Shown here: positions 35,502 through 45,237 of the stretch, in pieces
How positions within the stretch are numbered: the stretch's first letter is position 1
How the letters are laid out: the number at the start of each line of letters is the position of its first letter
NCBI RefSeq assembly: GCF_021026295.1
Contig: NZ_JAJNDA010000007.1
Span: 1 to 64,000 of the forward strand
Source: Actinomycetospora soli
GTDB lineage: Bacteria; Actinomycetota; Actinomycetes; Mycobacteriales; Pseudonocardiaceae
DNA: 64,000 nucleotides
Reading direction: 5' to 3'
Made by a program: the position numbers and the translations under genes
The notes under the pieces: model-generated
Databases searched by the model: none
Told to the model about the DNA's origin: nothing
The model's input: the letters and a program-made list of their open reading frames with translations, nothing else

Positions 35502-36533
35502 GTGGCGCGGTCGGCGGCGGTGGAGCTCGAGGTCGGTGGGCGCGAGGTGCGCGTCTCGAACCCCGACAAGGTCTACTTCCCGGAGCCGGGGATCACCAAG
35601 CGGCAGGTCGTCGAGTACTACGTCGCGGTCGCCGGGCCCCTGCTCGGGGTCCTCCGGGACCGGCCGACCCACCTCAAGCGGTTCGTCGACGGCGTGACCG
35701 GCGAGTTCTTCTACCAGAAGCGGCTGGCCAAGGGCGCGCCCGACTACGTGGAGACCGTGCAGGTCCGCTTCCCCTCCGGCCGCGCCGCCGACGTGCTCTG
35801 CCCGACCGAGCCCGCCGTCCTGGCCTGGGCCGCGAACCTCGGCACGTTCGACTTCCACCCCTGGCCGGTCCGCCGCCCGCAGGTCGATGCCCCGGACGAG
35901 CTGCGGATCGACCTCGACCCCCAGCCGGGCACCGACTTCGCCGACGCCGCGGTCGTCGCGGCCACGTTGCGGGAGGTCCTCACCGACGCCGGGCTCGTGG
36001 GCTGGCCGAAGACCTCCGGCGGCCGCGGCATCCACGTGACGGTCCCGATCCGGGCCGAGTGGGACTTCGTCGCGGTCCGCCGCTGCGTCATCGCGATCGG
36101 CCGCGAGGTCTGTCGGCGGCTGCCGGACGCGGCCACCGTCGACTGGTGGAAGGAGGAGCGCGGCGAGCGCGTGTTCCTCGACTTCAACCAGGCCGCCCGC
36201 GACCGCACGATCGCGTCCGCGTGGTCGGTGCGCGGCACGCCGCGGGCGACGGTCTCGTTCCCGTTGACCTGGGCGGACCTCCCCGACGCCGAGCCCGACG
36301 ACTTCACCGTGCTCACTGCGCCCGGCCTGTACGCGGAGCGCGGCGACGTCCACACCGGTCTGCACGACGAGCCCGCCGGCCTGGAGACGGTGCTGGAGTG
36401 GGTGGAGCGCGACCAGCGTGACCACGGCGTCGGCGACCTGCCCTACCCGCCCGAGTACCCCAAGATGCCCGGCGAGCCGAAGCGGGTGCAGCCCTCGAAG
36501 GCGCGCGCGGACACCACCGGCAAGCAGGTCTGA
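35502..36533 (+). CDS. Stand-alone LigD-type DNA polymerase/primase domain
   Basis: 343 residues, the size of the isolated PolDom of LigD (PrimPol fold). It has the SNPDKVYFP opening, LRIDLDPQPG with the catalytic Asp pair, SGGRGIHVTVPI, and FLDFNQAARDRTIASAWS. In full LigD this domain fills gaps in non-homologous end joining. Here no ligase or nuclease domain and no ku gene are present, so partners lie elsewhere. The start GTG 35502 gives the usual length before VSNPDK; ATG 35475 is an alternative. Confidence 0.9.
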   Translation: MARSAAVELEVGGREVRVSNPDKVYFPEPGITKRQVVEYYVAVAGPLLGVLRDRPTHLKRFVDGVTGEFFYQKRLAKGAPDYVETVQVRFPSGRAADVLCPTEPAVLAWAANLGTFDFHPWPVRRPQVDAPDELRIDLDPQPGTDFADAAVVAATLREVLTDAGLVGWPKTSGGRGIHVTVPIRAEWDFVAVRRCVIAIGREVCRRLPDAATVDWWKEERGERVFLDFNQAARDRTIASAWSVRGTPRATVSFPLTWADLPDAEPDDFTVLTAPGLYAERGDVHTGLHDEPAGLETVLEWVERDQRDHGVGDLPYPPEYPKMPGEPKRVQPSKARADTTGKQV

Positions 36534-36566
36534 TCCGTCCGATTCGTCTGCTTTATCCTGGCGGGC

Positions 36567-37505
36567 GTGGCGCGTATCGCATTCGTGGGGGAGGAGGCCG
36601 CCGGGGCCCGGGCGGTCGGGCGGGTGGTCGCGAGTGACCACGAGCTGGTCTGCGCCCTGACCGACTCGTCGCCGACGACGCGCGGCTCGGTGGCGGCGGT
36701 CGCGACCGGAGCGGGCGCCCCGGTGCTCCCGGCCCGGCGGGTGCGGGACGCGGCGCTGGCCGGCGAGCTGCGCGCGCTGGGCGTCGACGTCCTGCTCAAC
36801 GTGCACTCCCTGGCGATCGTCCGCCGCGAGGTGCTGGCGGCCCCGCGGATCGGCGCGTTCAACCTCCACCCGGGGCCGCTGCCGGCCTACGCCGGCCTGA
36901 ACGTCCCGAGCTGGGCGGTGCTGCACCGCGCGCCCCGGCACGGCGTCACGCTGCACTGGATGGAGCCGGGCATCGACACCGGCGACGTCGTCGCCCGGGC
37001 CGACTTCGACCTCACCCCGTACGACACCGGCCTGTCCGTCGCGACCCGCTGCGCGCAGGAGGGCGTCGAGCTCGTCGGCGCCCTGCTCGACCGGCTCGAC
37101 GACGACCCCGCCGCCGTCCCGCGCGCCCCGCAGGACCTCGCCGACCGGCACTACTACGGCCGCGAGGTCCCGCAGGACGGGTGGATCCCCTGGAGCCTCC
37201 CGACGGCGGACGTCCTCGCCTTCGTCCGCGCCTTCGACTACCGGCCCTTCCCGTCGCCCTGGGGCCCGGCCCGCGCCGCGGCACCGCGGGTGGGCGAGAT
37301 CGGGATTCCGCGGCTTACGGCCGCCCCCGGTGCCGCGTGCGCGGAGCCGGGCCGGGTGCGGGTCGACGACGAGCACGTCGACGTCGCCACCGGGGACGGC
37401 TGGGTCCGCGTGCTCGGGCTGACCCTCGGCGGCCGGTCGACGTCGCCACGCGAGGTGTTGCGGGACGGGGCGGTGCTCACCGCGCCGGTCCCGGTCGGCC
37501 GCTGA
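36567..37505 (+). CDS. Formyltransferase-family protein (Fmt/ArnA-like)
   Basis: 312 residues. The N-terminal fold has FNLHPGPLPAYAGLNVPSWAVL, with the catalytic Asn-x-His of formyltetrahydrofolate-dependent transferases, and GVTLHWMEPGIDTGDVV. The C-terminal domain is short and OB-like. It is not the housekeeping Fmt in length or context and may formylate a sugar nucleotide or other amine. Start GTG 36567 gives ARIAFVGEE. It is 33 bases after the LigD-type gene on the same strand. Confidence 0.82.
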   Translation: MARIAFVGEEAAGARAVGRVVASDHELVCALTDSSPTTRGSVAAVATGAGAPVLPARRVRDAALAGELRALGVDVLLNVHSLAIVRREVLAAPRIGAFNLHPGPLPAYAGLNVPSWAVLHRAPRHGVTLHWMEPGIDTGDVVARADFDLTPYDTGLSVATRCAQEGVELVGALLDRLDDDPAAVPRAPQDLADRHYYGREVPQDGWIPWSLPTADVLAFVRAFDYRPFPSPWGPARAAAPRVGEIGIPRLTAAPGAACAEPGRVRVDDEHVDVATGDGWVRVLGLTLGGRSTSPREVLRDGAVLTAPVPVGR

Positions 37506-37511
37506 CCGCTC

Positions 37512-38288
37512 CTACTCCTCCAGCGCCGCCTGCAGCGCGTCCCCGGTCGGGAGGCTCGTCCGGCCCCCGGCCGCTCCCGCCGCCAGCCCGGCCGCCACCA
37601 CGGCGACCCCGAGGGCGTCCTCGAGGTCCTCACCGGCGGCGAGCAGGGTCGCGAGCGCCCCGAGCAGGGCGCTCTTCGCCCCGGTGGGGTCGACCACCTC
37701 GACGGGGTGCGCCGACAGTCGCCGGACCCGGCCGTCCGCGGCGAGCAGCACCCCGTCCGCCCCGAGGGTCACGACGACGGGTGCGGTGCTCCACGAGTGC
37801 AGGGTCGCGGCCGCCTCCGCGGGCGGGCGCTGCGCCGCCTCCGGGCTGGCGCCCCGCCGGACCAGGTCGGCGAGCTCGCCCTCGTCGGGGGTGAGGACCG
37901 CCCCGAGGTCGAGCAGGCCGAGCACCGTCGGGATCACCGGGTCGGGGTCGAGCACGCAGGGGACGCGGCGCTGCGCGGCCGTGCCCACGGCGGCCGCCAC
38001 GACCGCCGCCGACTGGTCGGTCCCCACCAGGACCGCGCCCAGCCCCCCGATCGCCTCCAGGGTGTGCCGGACCGGGTCGGCGTCGAGGTGGTCGTCGGTG
38101 GTCACCGCGCCCACGTCCGCGCCCTCGGCGGCGAGGTCGTCGCGGGCGCGGGAGTCGGTCGCCGTCCCGACGACCCGGACCTCGGCCCCCAGCCGGACGG
38201 CGGCGACGGCGGCGTCGGCGACCGTGCCGGGCACGGCGCCGACCACGGCGACGACGGGAGCACCAGCGGGTTCGCTCACGAGCGGCAT
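37512..38288 (-). CDS. PfkB/ribokinase-family protein with degenerate active site
   Basis: 258 residues, shorter than ribokinases (about 300). The C-terminal PfkB signature, normally DTTGAGD with the catalytic Asp, reads DPTGAKSALLGAL: the anion-hole Gly-Ala is kept but the catalytic base Asp is lost. The N-terminal sugar-binding GG/NxA region is also poor. It may be a pseudo-kinase or a regulatory protein. ATG 38288 starts; the gene is convergent with the formyltransferase and divergent from serA. Confidence 0.8.
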   Translation of the reverse strand: MPLVSEPAGAPVVAVVGAVPGTVADAAVAAVRLGAEVRVVGTATDSRARDDLAAEGADVGAVTTDDHLDADPVRHTLEAIGGLGAVLVGTDQSAAVVAAAVGTAAQRRVPCVLDPDPVIPTVLGLLDLGAVLTPDEGELADLVRRGASPEAAQRPPAEAAATLHSWSTAPVVVTLGADGVLLAADGRVRRLSAHPVEVVDPTGAKSALLGALATLLAAGEDLEDALGVAVVAAGLAAGAAGGRTSLPTGDALQAALEE

Positions 38289-38470
38289 CCTGGCCCGCGG
38301 TGGACCCGCTTGTCATGATCGTCGAGCATCTGCCGCCCCGAGCGGTCGTCGGGACGGGGGCCGGGGAACGTGACCTGCGTCGCGTCCCGCGGCGTCTTTA
38401 CGCCGGTCAGCGGCGTGCGCTGCCCTGACGGGGGCCGACAGGGACGGGGGACGCGCCTAGGGTGCTCCGG

Positions 38471-39676
38471 GTGAAGGTGCTCCTGCTCGAGAACATCCAC
38501 CCCACCGCCGCCGAGGCGTTCCGTCGCGCCGGCCTCGAGGTCGACGCCCGGCCCGGGTCGCTGTCCGGCCCGGAGCTCGTCGAGGCGCTCGAGGGGGTGT
38601 CGCTGCTCGGGATCCGCTCGAACACCACCATCACCGCCGAGGTGCTCGACGCCGGCAAGGACCTCCTCGCCGTCGGCTGCTTCTGCATCGGCACCAACCA
38701 GGTGGACCTCGCCGCCGCCGCCGAGCGCGGGATCGCGGTGTTCAACGCGCCGTTCTCCAACACGCGCAGCGTCGTCGAGCTCGTCCTCGGCGAGATCATC
38801 GCGCTCGCGCGTCGGCTCACCGAGAAGACGCAGCGGATGCACGAGGGCATCTGGGACAAGTCGGCGAAGGGCAGCCACGAGATCCGCGGGCGCACGCTCG
38901 GCATCGTCGGCTACGGCAACATCGGTACCCAGCTGTCGAACGTCGCCGAGGCCGTCGGGCTGCGCGTCATCTTCTTCGACACCGCCGACCGGCTCGCGCA
39001 CGGCAACGCCGCGCGCAAGGGCTCGCTCGAGGAGCTGCTGGCCGAGGCCGACGTCGTCAGCCTCCACGTCGACGGCCGCCCCGGGAACGCCGGCCTGTTC
39101 GGCGCCGAGCAGTTCGCCGCCATGAAGCCGCGCGCGATCTTCATCAACGCCTCGCGCGGCATGGTCGTCGACTACGACGCGCTGCGGGCCAACATCGAGT
39201 CCGGCCACATCGCGGGCGCGGCGATCGACGTGTTCCCGGTCGAGCCGAAGGCCCAGGGCGACGCCTTCGAGTCCCCGCTGCGCGGCCTCGACAACGTCAT
39301 CCTCACCCCGCACGTCGGCGGCTCCACCGCCGAGGCGCAGGAGGAGATCGGGCACTTCGTGTCGACGAAGCTGCTGGGCTTCGTCGGGGGCGGGTCGACC
39401 GCGCTGTCGGTGAACCTGCCCGAGGTCATGCCTCCGAACCCGCCCGGCGCCTACCGGATGGGCTACCTGCACTCCAGCGAGCCCGGCGTGCTCGCCGGCC
39501 TCAACCGGCTCCTCGCCGACAGCGGGGCCAACGTCATCGGGCAGGCCCTGTCCACCCGGGGCGAGCAGGGCTACGTCGTCACCGACACCGACAAGCCGCT
39601 GGCCGAGCACGTGCTCACCGAGCTCAACCGGGCCCCGCAGACGCTGTGGCTGCGGTTCTGGGAGCCCCAGGTCTAG
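38471..39676 (+). CDS. serA: D-3-phosphoglycerate dehydrogenase
   Basis: 401 residues of the shorter SerA class, which makes 3-phosphohydroxypyruvate for serine synthesis. The NAD-binding [11 protein letters not shown] loop, ASRG Arg, a Glu in IDVFPVEP and the catalytic His in TPHVGGST are all present, and a C-terminal ACT domain (from about 330) suggests serine feedback. The start GTG 38471 gives [14 protein letters not shown] 38462 is possible. Its end overlaps the NhaA gene by 4 bases. Confidence 0.93.
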   Translation: MKVLLLENIHPTAAEAFRRAGLEVDARPGSLSGPELVEALEGVSLLGIRSNTTITAEVLDAGKDLLAVGCFCIGTNQVDLAAAAERGIAVFNAPFSNTRSVVELVLGEIIALARRLTEKTQRMHEGIWDKSAKGSHEIRGRTLGIVGYGNIGTQLSNVAEAVGLRVIFFDTADRLAHGNAARKGSLEELLAEADVVSLHVDGRPGNAGLFGAEQFAAMKPRAIFINASRGMVVDYDALRANIESGHIAGAAIDVFPVEPKAQGDAFESPLRGLDNVILTPHVGGSTAEAQEEIGHFVSTKLLGFVGGGSTALSVNLPEVMPPNPPGAYRMGYLHSSEPGVLAGLNRLLADSGANVIGQALSTRGEQGYVVTDTDKPLAEHVLTELNRAPQTLWLRFWEPQV

Positions 39677-41532
39677 TCGCGCTGCCGCGCCGCGGCCTCC
39701 ATCGCCTCCAGTTCGGCGATGAGGGTCGCGGCGTCGTGCGGACCCTCCAGGCGCCGCGGCGTCCGTCCGGTGACCCCGAGGAAGAACGTCGGGGTGCCGG
39801 GCAGCTCGCTGACCCGCGCGTCGATCTCGTCGTCGGCGACCCGGTTGCCCGTGTCGCCGTCGCGGAGGTCGTCCTCGAGGCGTTCCTGGTCGAGCCCCAG
39901 CGCGGCGGCGTGCTCGTAGAGGCTGTCGCGGTCGAGGGCGTCGGCGTGGGCGAAGAAGTGGTCGTGCGCCTCCCAGAAGCGGCCCTGCTCGGCCGCGGCC
40001 TCGGCGAACTCGGCGGCCTGCCGGGCGTCGGGGTGGTACTCGTCGAGCGGGAAGTGCCGGAAGACGTAGCGCAGCCGGTCGCCGAAGTGCTCGCGGACCT
40101 GTCGCATGCTGCCCGTCGCCTTGCCGCAGAAGGGGCACTCGAAGTCGGCGTACTCGACGATCGTCAGCGGCGCGTCGACCGGGCCGCGGACGTGGTCGCG
40201 GCGCGGGTCGACCGGGCGGAGCAGGTCGAGCGACGGGCCCTCCGGCTGCGGAGCCGCCTTGAACACGACGGCGCCGAGGACCAGCGCGAGCGCCGATGCG
40301 GCCAGCACGCCGATCCGCGCCTGGTCGGCGAGCTCGGGCTGGTCGTCGAGCGCGAGGTCGACGATGAACAGCGAGATCGTGAAGCCGATGCCCGAGAGCG
40401 CCGCGCCGCCCGCGACCTGCGGCATCGTCAGGCCGGGCGGGAGCTTCCGTCGCAGGAGCGCCGTCGCGCCGCTGATCCCGAGGAACTTCCCGACGACGAG
40501 GCCGAGGACGATGCCCCAGGTCAGCGGCGAGGTGGCCGCAGCGAGCAGGGTCGGGCCGTCGAGCGCGACGCCGGCGTTCGCGAGGGCGAACAGCGGCACG
40601 ATGATGAACGCGGTGTAGGGCTGGTAGAGCCGCATGAGGCGCTCGTTGACGCTCACCGCGCGGTCGAGCCCCAGCCGTGCCGTGCGCGCGTACTCGGGGT
40701 TCGGCGACTGCCGGAAGCGCCGCGTCAGCTCGGCCGCCCGCTCCACCTCGCGGCGCTTCGGCGGGTAGACCGGCAGGAGCAGTGCGATGAGCACCCCGGC
40801 GAGCGTGGCGTGCACGCCCGACTCGTGCAGCGCCACCCACGTCACCAGGGAGACCACCAGGTAGGCGCCGCCGCGCCAGACCTGCAGCCGGCGCAGCTGC
40901 CAGACCGCGGCGAGCCCCACGATCGCGACCGCGAGCGGGATCCAGTGCAGCTCGTCGGTGTAGACGAGCGCGATGATCGCCAGCGCCCCGACGTCGTCGG
41001 CGACCGCGAGCGTCAGCAGGAAGATGCGCAGCCGCTCCGCCCGGCCCGGGCCGACCACCGCGAGCGCGCCCAGCAGGAACGCCGTGTCGGTGGAGATGAC
41101 GACGCCCCAGGCCCCCGCGGCCGGGCCGGAGGGGTTGAGCAGCAGGAACAGCACCGCGGGCAGGGCGAGCCCGGCGATCGACGCCGCCAGCGGGATCATC
41201 GCCTGCGACCGGTCGCGCAGCTCGCCGATCGCGAGCTCGCGCTTGACCTCGAGGCCGATGACGAAGAAGAACAGCGCCATCAGGCCGTCGTTGACCCAGT
41301 GCTGCAGGTCCAGGTCGATGCCGACCCCGCCGATCGAGATGGCGATGCGGCCGTGCCAGAACACGTCGTAGGTCCAGGCCCACGGCGAGTTCGCCCAGAT
41401 CAGCGCGAGCAGGGTCGCGACCAGCAGGAACACCGCGGCCAGGGTCTCCGACGAGTCGCCGCGTCGGGCCTCGGCGATGCGCTCGAGGACGCCGTGGAGC
41501 CGGCCGGGCCCACGGACGGTGGTATCGGTCAT
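39673..41532 (-). CDS. nhaA: Na+/H+ antiporter NhaA fused to DsbA-like thioredoxin domain
   Basis: 619 residues. Residues 25-400 are NhaA with about twelve membrane segments: the [14 protein letters not shown] block, [17 protein letters not shown] with the paired Asp of the ion site, and [13 protein letters not shown]. Residues 430-615 form a DsbA-like thioredoxin fold with the redox motif CPFC near 465 in [13 protein letters not shown] and a cis-Pro loop [12 protein letters not shown]. It exchanges Na+ for H+; the added domain may form or reduce disulfides, or act as a redox sensor. This fusion is recurrent in actinobacteria, from memory. Confidence 0.94.
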   Translation of the reverse strand: MTDTTVRGPGRLHGVLERIAEARRGDSSETLAAVFLLVATLLALIWANSPWAWTYDVFWHGRIAISIGGVGIDLDLQHWVNDGLMALFFFVIGLEVKRELAIGELRDRSQAMIPLAASIAGLALPAVLFLLLNPSGPAAGAWGVVISTDTAFLLGALAVVGPGRAERLRIFLLTLAVADDVGALAIIALVYTDELHWIPLAVAIVGLAAVWQLRRLQVWRGGAYLVVSLVTWVALHESGVHATLAGVLIALLLPVYPPKRREVERAAELTRRFRQSPNPEYARTARLGLDRAVSVNERLMRLYQPYTAFIIVPLFALANAGVALDGPTLLAAATSPLTWGIVLGLVVGKFLGISGATALLRRKLPPGLTMPQVAGGAALSGIGFTISLFIVDLALDDQPELADQARIGVLAASALALVLGAVVFKAAPQPEGPSLDLLRPVDPRRDHVRGPVDAPLTIVEYADFECPFCGKATGSMRQVREHFGDRLRYVFRHFPLDEYHPDARQAAEFAEAAAEQGRFWEAHDHFFAHADALDRDSLYEHAAALGLDQERLEDDLRDGDTGNRVADDEIDARVSELPGTPTFFLGVTGRTPRRLEGPHDAATLIAELEAMEAAARQRD

Positions 41533-41724
41533 CGGGGATGATTCTTCCCGACGACGGGTCGTGCGCGGGAGTCGCTCGGGCGTGATTGTCGTACCAGCGG
41601 GGCTCGGGGCCGCGAGGGTGACGTGGGGCAGGGTCCGGGCCTCGGATTCCTGCCTCGTGTGCCTCTCGTGGACGTGGTGCCGCTGGTGTTGCTGCGAAGG
41701 CGACCGTGACCCTTCTAGGCGCCG

Positions 41725-42225
41725 TCAGGTGAAGACGCCCCAGCACAGGTCGTTGCGTCGTCGCTGGTCGGACAGCACGAGCTCGCGCACCGGCGCCGGG
41801 AGCTGCGACCGCTGCCACGCGCACTCCGCGCGGCCGGCGTCGTCGCCCTCGGCGGCCCGGACCGCCTTGATCGCGTACGCGGCCGCGCCCAGGTCGTGCT
41901 CGGCGACGTGCGCGACCGCTCCCGCCTGGCCCGCCGCATAGGCCGCGAAGCGGGGAGCGCCGCGCAGGTTCCGGGCGGCGCCCATCGCGTGGCCACCCGA
42001 GGCCCGGGACTCCATCATCCGGAGCTCGCCCCGGACCCAGGCGCGGATCGCCTCGATCGCCTCGCGCGGGCGGCGGTCGTCGGGACGGACGTCCTCGAAG
42101 AGGCCCAGGACGTGCTCGGCGCAGACCGCGGCCCACAGCGCCAGGAGACGGTGGTCCTCGTCGGTGAGCGTGCCGCCGCGCCGCATCGTCACGAGCCGCG
42201 GGTCGCGCTCGGTCGAGAGGATCAC
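41725..42225 (-). CDS. Imm5-like putative immunity protein
   Basis: 166 residues. LTDEDHRLLALWAAVCAEHVLGLFE followed by RPREAIEAIRAWVRGE, and AAGQAGAVAHVAEHDLGAAAYAIKAV, are the alanine-rich helical pattern of the Imm5-like putative immunity family. Such proteins neutralise partner toxins, but no toxin or polymorphic-toxin gene lies nearby, so it is an orphan. Start GTG 42225 sits 5 bases after GGAGG. It is divergent from the RibD_C reductase, 78 bases away. Confidence 0.72.
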   Translation of the reverse strand: MILSTERDPRLVTMRRGGTLTDEDHRLLALWAAVCAEHVLGLFEDVRPDDRRPREAIEAIRAWVRGELRMMESRASGGHAMGAARNLRGAPRFAAYAAGQAGAVAHVAEHDLGAAAYAIKAVRAAEGDDAGRAECAWQRSQLPAPVRELVLSDQRRRNDLCWGVFT

Positions 42226-42303
42226 GAATTCCTCCGATCGACTGTCGAAGACCGTCGCCCCCGTTCGACGCACTGGTGGACCACGATCTCCGAGGAGCAC
42301 ATC

Positions 42304-42867
42304 ATGCACATCGTCGTCACCGCCTTCACCAGCCTCGACGGCGTCGTCCAGGCGCCCGGCGGCCCCGACGAGGACCGCGACGGCGGGTTCGCCCACGGCG
42401 GCTGGTCGATGCGGTACTTCGACCCGGAGGTCATGGGCGCGGCCTGGAACGACGCCCTGGCCTCGGCCGACGCGATGCTCTTCGGTCGCCGGACCTGGGA
42501 GGTGTCGGGTCCGGCGTGGTCGGCCCAGGCGGGCGACCCCTTCGCCGACCGGATGAACGCGATCCCGAAGTACGTCGTGAGCCGCACCCTGACCGATGCG
42601 AGCGCCTGGGCGAACTCCACCGTGATCGACGACCCCCGGTCGGTCCCCACCGGCGAGGGTCGCCTCCTCGTCATGGGCAGCCCGTCGGTCGTCCGTGAGC
42701 TGGTCGACGCCGACCTGGTCGACGAGTACCGCCTCATGATCGAGCCGGTCCTGCTCGGCGGCGGCAAGTCGATCTTCCCGCGCGGCGGGAACAGTCGGGG
42801 TCTCGAGCTCGTCCAGGCCGTCACCGCCGCGACCGGCACCCTCGTCTGCACCTACCGCAGGGGCTGA
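42304..42867 (+). CDS. RibD_C/dihydrofolate-reductase-family protein
   Basis: 187 residues. The opening IVVTAFTSLDGVVQAPGG, YVVSRTLTD and EYRLMIEPVLLGGGKSIF are typical of the RibD C-terminal/DHFR-like NADPH reductase family (YwjB/YyaP-like). Substrate unknown; pteridine- or pyrimidine-like compounds are reduced by relatives. The ATG 42304 follows CGAGGAG by 6 bases. It converges with and overlaps (16 bases) the last gene of the pterin-like cluster, but is not in that operon. Confidence 0.85.
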   Translation: MHIVVTAFTSLDGVVQAPGGPDEDRDGGFAHGGWSMRYFDPEVMGAAWNDALASADAMLFGRRTWEVSGPAWSAQAGDPFADRMNAIPKYVVSRTLTDASAWANSTVIDDPRSVPTGEGRLLVMGSPSVVRELVDADLVDEYRLMIEPVLLGGGKSIFPRGGNSRGLELVQAVTAATGTLVCTYRRG

Positions 42868-43451
42868 AGCGCTCCCGCGTGGACGGCGTGGTCGTTGAAG
42901 GCGAGCAGCCGCGGGGTGGAGCCGGAGGTGTCGATCCGGCACACCGCCGCGTCCTCGACCCACATCCGCCACGCCACCTCGTCCCCGACCCCGAGCGCCC
43001 ACGCGATGGCCGCCTTGATCGGGGACACGTGGCTGACCACCATCACGTCCGCCGTCGCCGCGTCGGCCGCGAGGTCGGCGCACGCGGCGCGCACCCGCGC
43101 GCCCACGGCGGCGAGCGACTCGCCGCCGGCGGGAACGTGGTGGGGGTCGTCGCGCCAGGCCTGCCACCCGGCCGGGTCGAGGGCGGAGGCGGGCTCGCCG
43201 TCGAGGGCGCCGTAGTCCATCTCGATCCACCGGTCGTCGATCTCCACCGGCACCCCGACCATCGCCGCCGTCTGCCGGGCCCGCGTCAACGGACTGCAGA
43301 CGAGCCGCGCGGGCCGCGGGAGCCCCCGGGCGAGGACCGCGGCCTGCTCGATCCCCGCCTCGCACAACGGCGGGTCGGCGCGCCCGAGCAGGAGCCCGTG
43401 CCGGTTCGCCTGCGTCTGGCCGTGGCGCACGAGGATGAGCATCGCGCTCAC
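42852..43451 (-). CDS. Histidine phosphatase family protein
   Basis: 199 residues. ILVRHGQTQAN has the phospho-acceptor His in the RHG motif; the Arg is in CSPLTRARQTA, the Glu in EMDYGALDGE and the second His in VVSHVSPIKA, so the active site is complete. It is a phosphoglycerate-mutase-like phosphatase, perhaps removing a phosphate from a sugar, cyclitol or lipid head group made by the operon. The start GTG 43451 overlaps the upstream stop (GTGA) and gives SAMLILVRHG; ATG 43442 is an alternative. Confidence 0.9.
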   Translation of the reverse strand: MSAMLILVRHGQTQANRHGLLLGRADPPLCEAGIEQAAVLARGLPRPARLVCSPLTRARQTAAMVGVPVEIDDRWIEMDYGALDGEPASALDPAGWQAWRDDPHHVPAGGESLAAVGARVRAACADLAADAATADVMVVSHVSPIKAAIAWALGVGDEVAWRMWVEDAAVCRIDTSGSTPRLLAFNDHAVHAGALQPLR

Positions 43452-44458
43452 GCTACTGACGCGGGGCGTGTCCGAAACGTGAGGCGAGTGGAGTTCCGCG
43501 TGCCGGTCGCCTCCCGCTGCACCGGACGGGCCAACGCCGTTCGCCCGAGCAGGAGCACCCCGAGACCCGGCGCACACGAGACGAGCGCCAGCACGCCGTA
43601 GGTCACGGCCGCCGTCAGACCGGTCGCCGCGCCGAGGCCGGCCGCCCCGAAGGCGGCGGCCGTCACGGCCTCCCGCGGCCCCCACCCGCCGACGTTGACC
43701 GGCAGGCCCATCGACAGCAGCGCCAACGCCAGCAGCGGGAGCAGCACCCCGAGCGGTGCGACGGGCCCGGCCGCGACCGCGAGCAGCGCCAGGTGCCCCG
43801 CCGTCGCGACCAGGGACAGCACGACGACGCCCGGCCCGGTCCGCCGCGCGAACAGGCCCGCCCGGAGGTCCCGACCGAGGGCCGCCAGAGCACCGTGGGC
43901 CCGCGATCCGTCCGCCGAGCCGGTCCGCTGCGCCGGGACCACCACCGAGGACCGGCGACGGAGCGCGGGCACCACACCGAGCGCCACGGCCGCCACGACG
44001 GCGAGCACCCCGAGCACGGCGGCGGGGTCGACCACGTCCCGGACCGGCCCGGGCAGCACCAGCAGCAGAGCCGCGCACGCCGCGATCACCACCACCTGCC
44101 CCGCGACCCGCTCGATCACCACCGCCCGCACCCCCCGTGCGACGTCCGCGTTGCGGCGACCGTGGTCGACCGCCCGGTGCACGTCGCCCAGCACCCCCGC
44201 GGGGAGCACCGAGTTGAGGAACTGCGCCCGGTAGCAGTCGGCGAGGGCCCGGCCGAACCCGAGCCGCAGACCCACCCCGCGCGCGACGAGACACCACCGC
44301 GCGGCCGACGCGGCCGTCGTCACCAATCCCAGCCCGAGAGCCGCGACGACCGCCTCCACCGACACCGCCCGGAGCCCGTCGAGCACCGGCCCCGTCCCGA
44401 GGTGCACGACGACGGCGCCCACCAGCAGCGCCCCGACCAGCAGCTTCACCACCTTCAC
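43448..44458 (-). CDS. Lysylphosphatidylglycerol synthase-like membrane protein (UPF0104)
   Basis: 336 residues with seven or eight membrane segments. The PVNVGGWGPREAVTAAAFGA segment and NSVLPAGVLGDVHRA are the UPF0104/LPG_synthase_TM hallmarks. Family members either aminoacylate or flip lipids; here the catalytic GNAT domain of MprF is absent, so a flippase-like or transport role is more likely. It is GTGA-coupled on both sides (44458 with the methyltransferase, 43448 with the phosphatase), placing it firmly in the operon. Confidence 0.88.
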   Translation of the reverse strand: MKVVKLLVGALLVGAVVVHLGTGPVLDGLRAVSVEAVVAALGLGLVTTAASAARWCLVARGVGLRLGFGRALADCYRAQFLNSVLPAGVLGDVHRAVDHGRRNADVARGVRAVVIERVAGQVVVIAACAALLLVLPGPVRDVVDPAAVLGVLAVVAAVALGVVPALRRRSSVVVPAQRTGSADGSRAHGALAALGRDLRAGLFARRTGPGVVVLSLVATAGHLALLAVAAGPVAPLGVLLPLLALALLSMGLPVNVGGWGPREAVTAAAFGAAGLGAATGLTAAVTYGVLALVSCAPGLGVLLLGRTALARPVQREATGTRNSTRLTFRTRPASVA

Positions 44459-45237
44459 CGCGGCAGCCCCAGCACGTCGACGTGACCGACCTCGACCGTG
44501 AACGGGGCCGCGAGGCGCCGGGCGAGGTACGCGTCGACGTCCAGGTCGGGGTCCTGCTCGGCCGCCGCGTCCAGCCAGCCGCGCAGCCACTCCTCCGCGA
44601 GCGGCCGACCCGCCGCGCTCCCGCCGGCGAGGCGCCAGGGCGACGGCTCCCGCCGGACGACGAATCCCGCGCGGGCGAGCGCGTCGGCGATCAGGTCGGG
44701 CGCGTCGGGGCCCGCGAGGCCGTCCCGCCGCTGGTGGGCGTCGAACGCGGCGGCGATCCGGGCGTCGTCGGGATCGGCCGGGTCGAAGCGCACCCGCCCC
44801 GACACCGACAGCGTGCACAGCACCGCCGCGCCGGCCGTCGCGCAGGCCTCCGCGAGCGCCCCGATCTCGGCCGCCGTGAGCAGGTCGAGCAGGGCCGAGC
44901 AGACCACCACGTCCGTGCCGGTCAGGTCGACGTCCGCCACGTTCCCGACGACGGCGGTGGCCGGGACCGGCAGGGAGGCGAGGGAGAGGGCGGCCCGCCG
45001 TGCGAGGTCGGCGTCGCGGTCGTGGACGAACCACTGCTGCCGCGCCCGCAGCCGCGGCGCGAGCCACCGGCCCATCGACCCGAGCCCGCACCCCAGGTCG
45101 CGCACCACGAGCAGGTCGTGCCCGGCGAGCCGGTCGTCGAGGGCCGCGGCGAGCGTCTCGGAGCGGGCCGCGTGGTCCGCGGGCTCGCGCAGCGCCAGCC
45201 AGTCCGGGGTGCAGACGGGGGAGCCGGGTTCGCTCAG
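44455..45237 (-). CDS. Class I SAM-dependent methyltransferase (probable CTG start)
   Basis: About 260 residues. VVRDLGCGLGSMGRWLAP is SAM motif I, HDRDADLARRA the acidic loop, VVCSALLDLL the post-I strand. The substrate is unknown; in context it may methylate a lipid-linked sugar or pterin-like intermediate. No ATG, GTG or TTG lies in frame between the previous stop and motif I. The CTG at 45237 overlaps the glycosyltransferase stop as CTGA and is the likely coupled start; an ATG at 45318 would overlap the upstream gene by 85 bases. Confidence 0.8.
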   Translation of the reverse strand: MSEPGSPVCTPDWLALREPADHAARSETLAAALDDRLAGHDLLVVRDLGCGLGSMGRWLAPRLRARQQWFVHDRDADLARRAALSLASLPVPATAVVGNVADVDLTGTDVVVCSALLDLLTAAEIGALAEACATAGAAVLCTLSVSGRVRFDPADPDDARIAAAFDAHQRRDGLAGPDAPDLIADALARAGFVVRREPSPWRLAGGSAAGRPLAEEWLRGWLDAAAEQDPDLDVDAYLARRLAAPFTVEVGHVDVLGLPR

